Shown: positions 34,347 through 43,306 of the stretch, in pieces
How positions within the stretch are numbered: the stretch's first letter is position 1
Layout of the letters: each line of letters begins with the position of its first letter
NCBI RefSeq assembly: GCF_002205645.1
Contig: NZ_NIOF01000001.1
Coordinates: 62,001-126,000 of the forward strand
DNA length: 64,000 bases
Direction of reading: 5' to 3'
Origin: Roseateles aquatilis
GTDB taxonomy: Bacteria; Pseudomonadota; Gammaproteobacteria; Burkholderiales; Burkholderiaceae_C
Position numbers and translations under genes: made by a program
The notes under the pieces: generated by a model
Databases searched by the model: none
Told to the model about the DNA's origin: nothing
Seen by the model: only the letters and a program-made list of their open reading frames with translations

Positions 34347-37166
34347 TCAGTCGTAGACCGACACCTCCGGCCGCCGCGCCAGCACCGCGATCGGGGGCGC
34401 CCAGCGCTCGCCGCGCGGCTTCTTGCTGGTGACCAGCGTGATCTCCGACGGCTCGAAGACCTCGACGTTGTGCGTGATCGGCGTCGTCAGCAGATACTGC
34501 GCGCGCGTGCTCTTGAGGAAGTGGCCCACCAGCTGAATGTTGCGCACGTCCAGATGCGCGAAGGGCTCATCGATGAAGACGAAACCTCCGGCGGCGTCGT
34601 CGTCCTTCATCAGTCCCACCAGCAGGATCAGGCTCTTGAGCACCTGCTGGCCGCCGGAGGCCTCGCCGTCGTTCAGCCCCACCTCGCCCTTGCCGTCGAA
34701 GTTGAACTTCACGTGCAACCCCGCCTGGGCCAGCACCGTGTCGTCGTTGTCCAGATGCGGCAACTCGGCCTGCGCGTGCACGCCGGCGAGTTCGCCCAGC
34801 TCCTGGACATTCTTCTTGTAGCGCCGCACCGTCGCGCGCAGCACGTCGATGTAGCGCTCGCGCGCGTTGAACGCGGCGATGCGGGCCATCTCGTTGCTGG
34901 CGCGGCGGTCGTCGAGCTGCGTGGTCTGTTCCAGCACCGCCATCTGCATGCGCGCGTGGCGCTCCTGCACCTGCGGGTCGGTTTCCCAGACGCCGGTGTC
35001 CAGCTCCTGCTGCACGTGGCGAGACGCGATCTCCGCCTGCTTGGCGTTCTCGAATTCATCGCGCAACGCGACCAGCCGCATCGGATGCACCCAGGCTGCG
35101 GGGAACTGGCCCTTCGCCTCGCGCGAGGCGCGCGCCAGGCCCAGCAGGTCGTCGCGCCGCGAGGCCCAGTCGCGCTCGGCGCGCAGCACGTTCTCCTCGC
35201 TGGCCTTCAGGCCTGCCTGTGCGGCTTCGTAGTCGCGCTCGGTGCGCGTGGACGCGGCCACCGCGCGATCATGCGCCTGGTCCAGCGAGCCCATGCGCGT
35301 CGCCGCCTCGATGCGCGCCTGGCGCAGGCCCGGCAGGCGTGCGCGCGCCTCGGCGAACTCCTCCGACCGCTCGGCCAGCTCCTGCGCCGCCTTGTGGCCT
35401 TGCGCGGCCCGCTGCGCGTCCTTCAGCTGACGCTCGATCTCCAGTTGCTCCTTGGCGAGCTTGGACAGCTCCAGGTCGTAGCGCGTCAGTTCCTTCTCGA
35501 GCGAGGCCCGGCGCGCGTCCAGCGCGGAGTCGCCGAATTGATAGTCGCGCGGCTCGACCCACAGGCTGCGGCCGCCGCGGCCGTCGCGGTAATAGGCATC
35601 GGGCGTGATCCATTCGCCGCCGGCCTGCGCGCCCTTCTCGGTGTCCCCGACGCAGCGGATGGACGCCAGCTGGCGCAGCAGCCAGCCCGGCGCCTTGGCG
35701 TTGAGCTTGAGGACCGACAGCAGGCTGTCCTTCGGGCTGACCGTCGGCGCGTGCTCGGCGTCGGCGACGACGTAATGCCGGTAACGCTCGCGCGAGGCGA
35801 TGCGATAGGCCTGGCCCTCGTCGCCGGAACGCGCCAGCACCACCACCCAGCGCGACGGCCGCAGGAAGCCCTCGGCCGCGGCGCGCCAATGGTCGTCGGC
35901 GATGTCGATGCAATCGGCCAGCACGTGATGCGCGATGCCGGCCTCGTCGAGCGCCTTGCGGAAGCGCGTCACCTCCACCGGCGGCGGCGGCAGGCGTTGC
36001 CCGGTCAGATCGTCGAGCGCGGCTTGCGCCTTGCGCTGCTGGTCGTTCTGACGCGTGAAGCCCTCGCGCAACTGATGCTGGCGCGTGCCCAGCTCCTCCA
36101 GCTTGGCGGTCAACGCGGCGCCGTCGGTCTCCACCGCGGCCAGCGCCTTCAGGTCCTCCTCGCGCTTGGCGAGCTGCTCCATCGGCCGCTCGCCGTCACG
36201 CGCCGCCTCGAAGGCCTGGCGCGATTCCTTGCGCTGCGTCTCCAGCTCCGACAGCTTGTTCCGGGCCGCGTCCTGGGCCTGGAACAGCGCCAGCAGGTGC
36301 GCGCGCTTGTCGCTGATGCCGCGCTCGTCGGAGCGGGCGAACAGGCGCTGGCGGTGCATCTCGCGCAGTTGCTGGGCGGTGCGCAGGCGCTGCTCGCTCC
36401 ACTGCAGCACCGGCACGACCTCGGTCGCGAGCCGCTCGCGCTCCTTCAAGCGCAACTGGTACTGCTGATAGCTGGTGACGCGGTTGGCCAGGTCGGACAA
36501 CTGCGCCTGCGCGTGCGAGAGCTCGTGCGTCGACTGGTCGACTTCCTTCAGCAACTGCTGCTGGTGATTGCGCGCCAGCTCGTAGCGATCCAGCACCTCC
36601 TGGTCGCCGAAGACCTCGAAGACCAGCCGCAGCAGCTCCTTCGACGACAGCTCGCACAACCGGTCGGTCTGGCCCTGCTCCAGCGCCAGCACGCGACCGA
36701 TCGCGCGCGTCAGGCCGGCGGCCTCCAGGCGCTTCTTCCAGGCCTCGATGCCGAGCCAGTCCTTCTCGGGCCGCGTCTCCAGCGCCTCGATCTCCTGGAC
36801 GCCGTCGGCGACGACGTAACGGCGCACCCAGTCGCCGCCCTGACGCGAGATGCGGCAGGCCAGCGTCACCTGGTCGGCGTACAGCAGCGAGCTGGAGAAC
36901 GGCCGGCTGCTGTTCTGACGCCCGCGCGGCCGGTTGTCCACCAGCGCGCGCAGCCAGGCGGTCTCCGCGTTGGCGTGGCGCGCATAGGTCTTGTAGGTCC
37001 GTCCGCCGGAACACTCCAGGCCCAGCAGCGTCCGCATCGCGTCGAGCAGCGTCGTCTTGCCCGAGCCGTTGGGCCCGGCGATGGTGATGATGTTGCCGTC
37101 CAGCGGCATCGAGACGCGGCGGCAGTAGTCCCAATGCAGCAGTTCCAGGGATTGCAAATGAAACAT
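34347..37166 (-). CDS. mksB: MksB-like SMC/condensin ATPase
   Basis: 939-aa SMC-like ATPase for DNA loop capture or chromosome organisation, from the ATG at 37164-37166 (MFHLQSLELLHWDYCRRVSM); the frame extends 140 codons further upstream over the MksE-like gene. Walker A is GPNGSGKTT (31-39). Long heptad helices flank a central globular hinge-like segment (about 400-560). The ABC signature is degenerate but present as EASGGQQVLKS (about 836-845), and Walker B is GGFVFIDEPFAHLD (Asp866, Glu867). Arm length and total size fit MksB, smaller than SMC and MukB. Translation is coupled to the MksE-like gene by a TGATG overlap. Confidence 0.8.
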   Translation of the reverse strand: MFHLQSLELLHWDYCRRVSMPLDGNIITIAGPNGSGKTTLLDAMRTLLGLECSGGRTYKTYARHANAETAWLRALVDNRPRGRQNSSRPFSSSLLYADQVTLACRISRQGGDWVRRYVVADGVQEIEALETRPEKDWLGIEAWKKRLEAAGLTRAIGRVLALEQGQTDRLCELSSKELLRLVFEVFGDQEVLDRYELARNHQQQLLKEVDQSTHELSHAQAQLSDLANRVTSYQQYQLRLKERERLATEVVPVLQWSEQRLRTAQQLREMHRQRLFARSDERGISDKRAHLLALFQAQDAARNKLSELETQRKESRQAFEAARDGERPMEQLAKREEDLKALAAVETDGAALTAKLEELGTRQHQLREGFTRQNDQQRKAQAALDDLTGQRLPPPPVEVTRFRKALDEAGIAHHVLADCIDIADDHWRAAAEGFLRPSRWVVVLARSGDEGQAYRIASRERYRHYVVADAEHAPTVSPKDSLLSVLKLNAKAPGWLLRQLASIRCVGDTEKGAQAGGEWITPDAYYRDGRGGRSLWVEPRDYQFGDSALDARRASLEKELTRYDLELSKLAKEQLEIERQLKDAQRAAQGHKAAQELAERSEEFAEARARLPGLRQARIEAATRMGSLDQAHDRAVAASTRTERDYEAAQAGLKASEENVLRAERDWASRRDDLLGLARASREAKGQFPAAWVHPMRLVALRDEFENAKQAEIASRHVQQELDTGVWETDPQVQERHARMQMAVLEQTTQLDDRRASNEMARIAAFNARERYIDVLRATVRRYKKNVQELGELAGVHAQAELPHLDNDDTVLAQAGLHVKFNFDGKGEVGLNDGEASGGQQVLKSLILLVGLMKDDDAAGGFVFIDEPFAHLDVRNIQLVGHFLKSTRAQYLLTTPITHNVEVFEPSEITLVTSKKPRGERWAPPIAVLARRPEVSVYD

Positions 37167-37879
37167 CAGGCGTCGCTCAGGTCGGATTCTTCGTTGTGGC
37201 GGGCGGCCAGGATCGCGGTCAGCATCGGGCCGGCCTCGCCGTCGGTGCTGCGGGCCAGCACGTCGGCCAGCGCGCCGTCCAGGATGCGCGGCGCCAGCGT
37301 GTCGTAGTCGAGCAGCAGATCCAGCAGCGGCCCTTCGGCGATGTCCTCGCCCTTGCGGGTGATGAACCCCTGGCGCTCCAGCAGCTTCAGGTTGGAGTCC
37401 AGCCGCATCTTCTTGCCCAGCTGGTTGCCGAAGTCGACCAGCAGGCTGCGGTAGGACAGTGTCGGCGCGCTGCTCGCGGCGCTGGGCAGGGGCTTGTCGG
37501 TCGCGAACATCTCGCCCTGCCCCTCGGCGGCCTCCTCGGCGCGCGCGAGCTGGCGCTGGCGCTTGGGCAGCACGATCAGCGCCCACAGCACCACCAGCAG
37601 CGCGACGCCGTCACGCGGCAGGTCGAGGTTGTTGTTGGCCGCCAGACCGGTCTCGCCGAACACGGCGACCTCGGCCGGACGCAGCATCGCCAGGGTGATG
37701 TGGTCGGCGTAGACGTTGTCCACGATGCGCAGGCCGACGGCGGACAGGCGCTCGTTCACGGCGCGCCAGAGCTCCTGGTCGATCAGCGCGCGCTTGACCA
37801 GCGGCTGGTTGCGCGGCAGCCAGCGGCGCGCCAGCAGTTGGGCCGCCAGTTGGGCGGCGTCGTCGAGTTGGTTGCTCAT
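37166..37879 (-). CDS. mksE: MksE-like condensin subunit
   Basis: 237 aa. The N-terminal half looks like a winged-helix KITE protein, with LARRWLPRNQPLVKRALIDQ and ERLSAVGLRIVDNVYADHIT. A hydrophobic helix (GVALLVVLWALIVLPKRQRQ) and a linker precede the second winged helix (TLSYRSLLVDFGNQLGKKMRL, LKLLERQGFITRKGEDIAEG). KITE subunits dimerise and hold the kleisin in bacterial condensins (MukE, MksE, JetB). It overlaps the upstream gene by ATGA and the downstream gene by one base. Assignment rests mainly on operon order and fold-like pattern, so the family name is an inference. Confidence 0.68.
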   Translation of the reverse strand: MSNQLDDAAQLAAQLLARRWLPRNQPLVKRALIDQELWRAVNERLSAVGLRIVDNVYADHITLAMLRPAEVAVFGETGLAANNNLDLPRDGVALLVVLWALIVLPKRQRQLARAEEAAEGQGEMFATDKPLPSAASSAPTLSYRSLLVDFGNQLGKKMRLDSNLKLLERQGFITRKGEDIAEGPLLDLLLDYDTLAPRILDGALADVLARSTDGEAGPMLTAILAARHNEESDLSDA

Positions 37880-39462
37880 GCCTGGGAAGGAGTGTCGGCG
37901 GCGGCGTCATGACGGGCCGCGTCGGTCGCGGCCGCGTCGTGCATGTCATGCGCGCCATGCGCCTCGGCCATGGCGGCCGATGTGTCGGAAGGCGCGACGG
38001 CCTCGGCCGTCGCGGGAGAAGAGGCGTCATCGCCGGCGGCGGCGTCACCGGCCGTGGCGGCGACCGTGCTCGCGGCGGTCTTGCGTCGCGAGCGCTTCGG
38101 CGGATCGGCCGCGGGCGTCGCCTTGGGCTCGGGCTCCGGCTCGACCGGCGGCTCGACATCGGTCGAGTGCAGCACGCCCTGGCTCATCCAGGAGACGAAC
38201 TCGTCGGTCACCGGCCCCTGCTGCGCGGACCAGCGCACGCGCCAGGGCTGGCGCGCCATGTCGCCGGTCGCGCCGGCCAGATGCTGCGCCTGCGGATCGC
38301 CGAGCAGCGGCAGCAACTGCGCGCGATACGCCGCGCGCGCGTAGCTGCCGCCCAGCACCGCCGGCCGCAGATCGTTGGTCGACACGCCGTCGCCGGTCCA
38401 GCGGCCCAGCATCGCCTGCAGCAGGCCCATCTCTGGCGGCAGGCTCATCACGGCCAGCTCACCCTCCGGCGCGGCCATGCCGGCGGGCAGCGGCTCGGGC
38501 GCGGGCGGCACCGGGCGGTCGCGCTCGAACTCGGCCTCGCAACCGTCCAGCAGCTCATGCTGCGCGACGAAGATCGGATGCACCGGCCGAGACAGCGCGC
38601 CCAGCGCGAGGTTCTCCAGGAAGGGCACGTCCTGCAGCCAGCGCCGCACGTCGGTCGTCGTGATGCCGGTGGAGCCCAGCGTGACGCGTTGGCGGTCGGC
38701 CTGCTGCAGCGCGCGGTTGAACTGGCTGGCCATCGCGAGCAATCGCGCCTGCGCCAGGCCCAGCTCGCGCGCGAGCCGCTCCAGCCGCGCGTTGCCCTCG
38801 GTCTGCGCCTGCTGGATGATCGCGGAGAGCGCGTCGCCGGCTTTCTCGACCAGCTTCAGCGCGCGCTCGAAACGCATGCGCGCGCGACGCAGGTGGAACT
38901 CCGAGCCGGACGCGATCGCGTCGGCGAACTCGTTGTACAGCCGCGAGAGCTGCGCCAGCAGATGCTGCAACTGCGCGGGTTCCAGCGTGCCCAGCTGCTG
39001 CGCGCCGGCCACGTTGGCGAGCAGCCCGGCCAGATCGCCGTCGTGACCGGGGCCCTGCGTCAGCGGAGACACCACCGCCATCAGCTGCTGAGCCAGCGGC
39101 GTCACGCCGTAATGCTGGTTCGACGGGTCCCAGGCCAGCAATTGCGCGTCGCGCAGGCGCTTGAGCACGAGCTCCAGCGCCTCGTCGCGCAGCACGTGGA
39201 AATGGCGGTTCAGGTCGTCGCGGGTGAGCCGCGAATGCGGCAGGGACATCAGCTCGATGAACACCCACACGCGCAGGCGCACCAGCGTGGCCGGGCCGTG
39301 GAACAGCGCGCGCTGCGCCGTCACCAGGGCCTCGTTGCGTTCCAGCTGCCACCACAGGAGCGAGTCCTGCGGCAATTGGCCCTCGCGGAAATAGTCTTCG
39401 AAGGATGGTTCGGGGAGATCGTCGCGCAGAGCCTCGTCCGCGCCTCCCGGGATCGCTGTCAT
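37876..39462 (-). CDS. mksF: MksF-like kleisin subunit
   Basis: 528 aa, first gene of the operon. The N-terminal winged-helix-like region (RDDLNRHFHVLRDEALELVL, KRLRDAQLLAWDPSNQHYGV) is followed by long amphipathic helices (about 160-290, for example FHLRRARMRFERALKLVEKA) and a central linker with LGSTGITTTDVRRWLQDVPF. This is the MukF/MksF pattern. The C-terminal 110 residues, after about residue 415, are a low-complexity Ala/Asp/His/Pro tail (AHGAHDMHDAAATDAARHDA), absent from typical MksF. The ATG at 39460-39462 is used. No mksG/jetD nuclease is found on either side. Confidence 0.65.
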   Translation of the reverse strand: MTAIPGGADEALRDDLPEPSFEDYFREGQLPQDSLLWWQLERNEALVTAQRALFHGPATLVRLRVWVFIELMSLPHSRLTRDDLNRHFHVLRDEALELVLKRLRDAQLLAWDPSNQHYGVTPLAQQLMAVVSPLTQGPGHDGDLAGLLANVAGAQQLGTLEPAQLQHLLAQLSRLYNEFADAIASGSEFHLRRARMRFERALKLVEKAGDALSAIIQQAQTEGNARLERLARELGLAQARLLAMASQFNRALQQADRQRVTLGSTGITTTDVRRWLQDVPFLENLALGALSRPVHPIFVAQHELLDGCEAEFERDRPVPPAPEPLPAGMAAPEGELAVMSLPPEMGLLQAMLGRWTGDGVSTNDLRPAVLGGSYARAAYRAQLLPLLGDPQAQHLAGATGDMARQPWRVRWSAQQGPVTDEFVSWMSQGVLHSTDVEPPVEPEPEPKATPAADPPKRSRRKTAASTVAATAGDAAAGDDASSPATAEAVAPSDTSAAMAEAHGAHDMHDAAATDAARHDAAADTPSQA

Positions 39463-39615
39463 AGCCGGCGATTATCCCAGCCCCCGACCCCTCCCCCGCT
39501 CACCCGAGAGCGGGATAACCCGCAGTCCGGACAACACGGCGAAACAAGCGACATCGAAGGAAAGAATCATTGACGACCGGCCGCGCGCGGGACCACGCGA
39601 TGCGCCGGGACGGCA

Positions 39616-40131
39616 TCAGACGGGCCGCAGCGTGCGACGCATCAGGTGCGCGTCGGGACCGAAGCTGGCGAGCTTGGCGGCCACCGCCGGCGACGACGCG
39701 TCGGACTCCTGGAAGCCCTGGCGCCGCCAGTACTCGCGCGAGCCCTGCACCGCGATCAGCGCGACCTGCGTCAGGCCCATGTCCTGGGCACGCCGCACCA
39801 CCTGCTGCACCAGCTTGTGGCCCAGGCGCTGGGCGCGGCCCGCCGGCGACACCGCCAGATCGTGCAGGTACAACGTGCGCGGCGCGCGGGCTGGCGCCAC
39901 CGACGATGCGTCGAGCGCCGGCAGTTGACCGTCGTCCACCGGCAGGCTGACCACGTAGGCCAGCGGCTCGCCGGCCTGGACCGCCAGGAAGGAGCAATGC
40001 AGATGACGGGCCGCCTGCAGCTTGGCCTCGAAGGCCGCGGCGCTTTCCAGGAACTCGGGCCCATAACACTGGGCCTGCAAGGCGAGCACGGCGGGCACGT
40101 CGGCCGTGTCGATGATTTTCAGCTGCAACAT
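39616..40131 (-). CDS. GNAT family N-acetyltransferase
   Basis: 171-aa acetyltransferase of unknown substrate. The ATG at 40129-40131 gives MLQLKIIDTADVPAVLALQ; the longer frame begins inside the neighbouring gene. Acetyl-CoA site: LYLHDLAVSPAGRAQRLGHKLVQ, the Q/RxxGxG/A motif A, followed by LTQVALIAVQGSREYWRRQGF (motif B). It shares one base with the stop of the upstream CSD-DUF1294 gene (TGATG), so the two are translationally coupled. Confidence 0.85.
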   Translation of the reverse strand: MLQLKIIDTADVPAVLALQAQCYGPEFLESAAAFEAKLQAARHLHCSFLAVQAGEPLAYVVSLPVDDGQLPALDASSVAPARAPRTLYLHDLAVSPAGRAQRLGHKLVQQVVRRAQDMGLTQVALIAVQGSREYWRRQGFQESDASSPAVAAKLASFGPDAHLMRRTLRPV

Positions 40132-40871
40132 CAGACGGAGAAGCCGCCCAGTCGCGCGTTCCAATGGTCGGAGAGCCCGGAGAAGAACGGCGACAGCAAG
40201 GGCGTGTAGAGAAAAATGAAGCCGAGGATGTTGAGGACGACGCTCAACCAGAACACGCGCCGGAAGCCCGGCTTGGCGCTCTTGTGCCTCAGCAAGTGCT
40301 GTGCCAGCAATGCGCCCGGCCAGCCGCACAGCAACGCCAGGCCGTGCAGGGTCGCCTCCTTCACGCGCCACTGGCCCAGCCGGGCCGCGCGCTTGTCCAG
40401 CGCGTAGACGATGAAGGTCGCCAGGCTCATGGCCATGTAGAACCCCCAGAGCCCGCGCGGCAGGGGCCAGGCCAGGTGCGTCAGCAGCACCAGCAAGGCG
40501 AACGCCGGCACGAGCCAGAGCGCGGCGCCGGTGTCCGCGGAAGCGGCGGAAGAGGACGAGGGAGAAGAGGAAGCGGCGCGCGGAGCCGGCGCCGGTCGGG
40601 AGCGCCGCCCCGCACGGGACGGCGTGTCGGCCTGTGGCGGCGGGCCGGCGGGGGCCGGCTTCGCCTCGAGGCTCTTGATCTTCAGCGCGCGGGGCTTGCC
40701 CTGCGCGTCGGTGCCGGGCTCGTAGCTGACGTGCTCGCCGACGTAGGGTCGGCGAGGCCGCAGACCGAAAGCGCCGATGTGCGCGAATCGCTTCGGTCCG
40801 CCGTCGGACGGCGCGATGAAGCCGTAGCCCTTCGCGTCATCCCACTGGACGATCCGACCCTCGATGCGCAT
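40131..40871 (-). CDS. Cold-shock-domain/DUF1294 fusion membrane protein
   Basis: 246 aa. Residues 1 to about 70 form a cold-shock-type nucleic-acid-binding domain (RIVQWDDAKGYGFIAPSDGG and GPKRFAHIGAFG, matching RNP1-like and RNP2-like strands with Tyr and Phe). A disordered Pro/Ala/Ser linker (about 75-115) follows, then the DUF1294 membrane domain with four hydrophobic helices (ALWLVPAFALLVLLTHLAWP, GFYMAMSLATFIVYALDKRA, EATLHGLALLCGWPGALLAQ, FWLSVVLNILGFIFLYTPL). The fusion occurs in many Burkholderiales proteins; its role is not known. Confidence 0.85.
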   Translation of the reverse strand: MRIEGRIVQWDDAKGYGFIAPSDGGPKRFAHIGAFGLRPRRPYVGEHVSYEPGTDAQGKPRALKIKSLEAKPAPAGPPPQADTPSRAGRRSRPAPAPRAASSSPSSSSAASADTGAALWLVPAFALLVLLTHLAWPLPRGLWGFYMAMSLATFIVYALDKRAARLGQWRVKEATLHGLALLCGWPGALLAQHLLRHKSAKPGFRRVFWLSVVLNILGFIFLYTPLLSPFFSGLSDHWNARLGGFSV

Positions 40872-40916
40872 CGGTCAGTTGCCGCCGATCTCGTCAGTTC
40901 CGTGGCCGCGAGCGGC

Positions 40917-42872
40917 TCAGAACTTGCGCGGACCCTTGCGGGCCTGGAAGCCGCCACGGTCGTCGCCGCGGTCGCCACCGGCCGGGCCTCGGCCCGGACC
41001 CTTGCCGAAGGCCGGCTTGGCCGGACGGCCTTCGAAACGGGTGTCGCCGCCCTTGCTGAAGGCCGGACGCTCGGCACGCGGGGCATAGCGGTCGTTGTTG
41101 TCGGCCGAGCGGTCGAAACCACCGGCGTTGCCGCCGAAGTCGCGCTGCGGACGGTCCTGGAAGCCACCGTCGCGGCGTTGGCCGAAGCCCTGGCCGTCAC
41201 GCTGCGGACGGTCGCCGTAGTTCGGACGGTCACCGAAATTCGGGCGGTCGCCTTGCGGGCGATCACCGTAGTTCGGGCGCTCGCCGAAACGCGGCGCGTC
41301 GTTGCGACGCGGCTCGAAGCGGTGGCCCCCCTGCGGGCCTTGACCGCCGCCGAAACCCCCTTGCGGACGATCGCCGAAGGCCGGACGGCCTTCCGGACGC
41401 TCGAAGCGGGCGGTGTTGTCGAAGCGGTTGTCATTGCCACGATAGCCGCCGCCTTGCGGACGGTTGCCGCCGAAGCCGCCACGATTGCCGCCGCCGAAAC
41501 CGCCGCGGTCGTTGCCACGATAGCCGCCGCGATCACCGCCACGGTCGCCGCGATCGGCATAGCCGCCCGGACGCGGCGGGAAGATGCGCGGCTCTTCGTT
41601 GCGCGGCTCCAGGCCCGTGATGCGGGACACCGGGATCGGCTGCGTCGTGAACTGCTGGATGCGCTTGATCATCGACAGGTCCTGGCGCTCGGCCAGCGTC
41701 ACCGCGATGCCGGAGCGGCCGGCGCGGCCGGTGCGGCCGATGCGGTGGACGTAGTCCTCCGCCTTCATCGGCAGGCCGAAGTTGATGACGTGGGAGATCG
41801 TCGGCACGTCGATGCCGCGGGCGGCCACGTCGGTGGCGACCAGCACGCGCAGGTCGCGACGGCGCAGCGCCATCAGCGTGCGGGTGCGCTTGCCCTGCGG
41901 CATGCCGCCGTGCAGCGCGGCGACACGGTGGCCGATGGCGGCCAGTTGCTCCGCCAGCCACTCGGTGTCCTGCTGGGTGCTGGTGAAGACGACGGCCTGG
42001 TCGACGTCACGCTCACCCAGGATGTGCTCCAGCAGCTTGCGCTTGTGCTGGCCATTGTCGGCCCAGTGCAGACGCTGCTCGATGCTCTCGTGGGTGTCGG
42101 TATGGCCCGACACGTCGATGCGCTGCGGGTCCTTCATCAGCTGCGACGCCAGGCGGCCGGTGTTGCCGGCGAAGGTCGCGCTGTACATCAGCGTCTGGCG
42201 CGTAGCCGGGATTTGCTGGGACACGAACTCGATGTCCTCGATGAAGCCCATGTCGAGCATGCGGTCGGCTTCGTCGAGCACGAACATCGTCACGCTCTCC
42301 AGCTTGCAGCGGCCGCTGTTGATGTGGTCCAGCAGGCGACCCGGGGTCGCGATCAGGATGTCGAGCTGGCCGGCCAGCGCGCGCAGCTGCTGCGCGTAGG
42401 GCATGCCGCCCAGCACGGTGGCCACGCGCAGGCCCTGGATGTGGCGGCCGTAGGTCATCGCGGACTTGGCGACCTGCATCGCCAGCTCACGCGTCGGGGC
42501 CAGCACCAGCACGCGCGGGCCGACCACCTTGGTCTTGTCGCCGGCGGCACGCGCGGCGCGGGTGTTCAGCACCTGCTGCAGGGCGGGCAGGATGAAGGAC
42601 GCGGTCTTGCCCGAGCCGGTGCGCGAGGAAACCATCAGGTCCTTGCCTTCCAGCGCCGGCGGGATCGCGCGGCCTTGCACCTCGGTGGCGTTCTCGTAGC
42701 CGGAATCCTTCACGGCGCGCAGCAGCGCGTCGTGCAGGCCCAGCGTGGCGAAGGCGACGCCGGTGGGCTCCGCCGCGGCTTCCGTCTCCACGGTGTCGAC
42801 GGTCAGGTCAAGCTCGACGTCGTTTTGTTCGATGTTCTGGGCGTCGGCGTTCAGGTCGTGTTCGAAACTCAT
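40917..42872 (-). CDS. DEAD-box ATP-dependent RNA helicase with RG-rich tail (RhlE-like)
   Basis: 651 aa from the ATG at 42870-42872 (MSFEHDLNADAQ). A short acidic N-terminus precedes the core (about 50-420): Q motif region ATEVQGRAIPPALEG, motif I SSRTGSGKT, Ia PTRELA, DEAD in FVLDEADRMLDMGF, motif III YSATF, motifs V and VI ATDVAARGID and HRIGRTGRAG. The last 210 residues are Arg/Gly/Asp/Asn-rich repeats (GGYRGNDRGGFGGGNRGGF, PNYGDRP repeated). Such tails bind RNA and favour condensates. Its long upstream region (see 42873-43275) suggests regulation at the leader. Confidence 0.93.
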   Translation of the reverse strand: MSFEHDLNADAQNIEQNDVELDLTVDTVETEAAAEPTGVAFATLGLHDALLRAVKDSGYENATEVQGRAIPPALEGKDLMVSSRTGSGKTASFILPALQQVLNTRAARAAGDKTKVVGPRVLVLAPTRELAMQVAKSAMTYGRHIQGLRVATVLGGMPYAQQLRALAGQLDILIATPGRLLDHINSGRCKLESVTMFVLDEADRMLDMGFIEDIEFVSQQIPATRQTLMYSATFAGNTGRLASQLMKDPQRIDVSGHTDTHESIEQRLHWADNGQHKRKLLEHILGERDVDQAVVFTSTQQDTEWLAEQLAAIGHRVAALHGGMPQGKRTRTLMALRRRDLRVLVATDVAARGIDVPTISHVINFGLPMKAEDYVHRIGRTGRAGRSGIAVTLAERQDLSMIKRIQQFTTQPIPVSRITGLEPRNEEPRIFPPRPGGYADRGDRGGDRGGYRGNDRGGFGGGNRGGFGGNRPQGGGYRGNDNRFDNTARFERPEGRPAFGDRPQGGFGGGQGPQGGHRFEPRRNDAPRFGERPNYGDRPQGDRPNFGDRPNYGDRPQRDGQGFGQRRDGGFQDRPQRDFGGNAGGFDRSADNNDRYAPRAERPAFSKGGDTRFEGRPAKPAFGKGPGRGPAGGDRGDDRGGFQARKGPRKF

Positions 42873-43269
42873 ATGCAGTCCAAGAGCGCGCAGCAACGCA
42901 TATGCCGAGGTCATCAGCATCTGCGCCGAAGCGCTGTTCCACCGCGCGAAATCAAAGGCGTCGCGGCGGAAAGTGATGTCGCTGGGAGAAAGCTCGCGTC
43001 GATCACCAGAATGGAAAGCACATGCGCGGCGCGGCTCGCAAGCGGCGGAACGGCATGACGGGCCTGGTGAGGCGCCGGGGAACAGTCAAGCGACGGCATC
43101 GCCGCCGACCGAACCCGAGGGTATGCAGTGCACGGTCCCAGGCGATGGGAGCGCGGCAGCGGCAAGGTGCCGGTGCCTGCGTGGTGCTCGAATTCGAGTA
43201 CCGGCGCAGCGGACTGCAAGAGGTCAGAGGAGACGTACGAAGCACCGCCCGTAGCGGTGAAGCCCACGA

Positions 43270-43275
43270 CTATAA
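43270..43275 (-). promoter_or_regulatory. Probable -10 element of the helicase promoter
   Basis: TTATAG read on the minus strand, in CTGCGTTATAGTCGTGGG. The sequence 17 bases upstream is CTAGGT, unlike a sigma-70 -35, and belongs to the motif repeated upstream of 54422. Regulation by an activator at that motif is a possibility. Inferred. Confidence 0.4.
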
Positions 43276-43283
43276 CGCAGTTT

Positions 43284-43306
43284 GGGGTTTTCACCTAGCG
43301 CAAATG
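43284..43306 (-). promoter_or_regulatory. CTAGG(G/T)GAAAACCCC motif, copy 1
   Basis: On the minus strand CATTTGCGCTAGGTGAAA followed by ACCCC. The copy at 54477-54499 matches at about 19 of 23 positions. Both are oriented towards a minus-strand gene (RNA helicase here, 82-aa secreted repeat protein there). Its location against the -10 suggests a binding site for an activator or an alternative -35 region. Confidence 0.45.

Noticed and set aside
34170-37307. Open frame of 1045 codons on plus
   Set aside because: Antisense to the mksB-like gene, whose Walker A, signature and Walker B motifs are on minus.
40164-43058. Open frame of 964 codons on plus
   Set aside because: Antisense to the RNA helicase and CSD-DUF1294 genes; no recognisable family.
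42914-43294. Possible 126-codon gene upstream of the helicase
   Set aside because: No family pattern, weak codon bias, and it overlaps the likely promoter and leader of the helicase.
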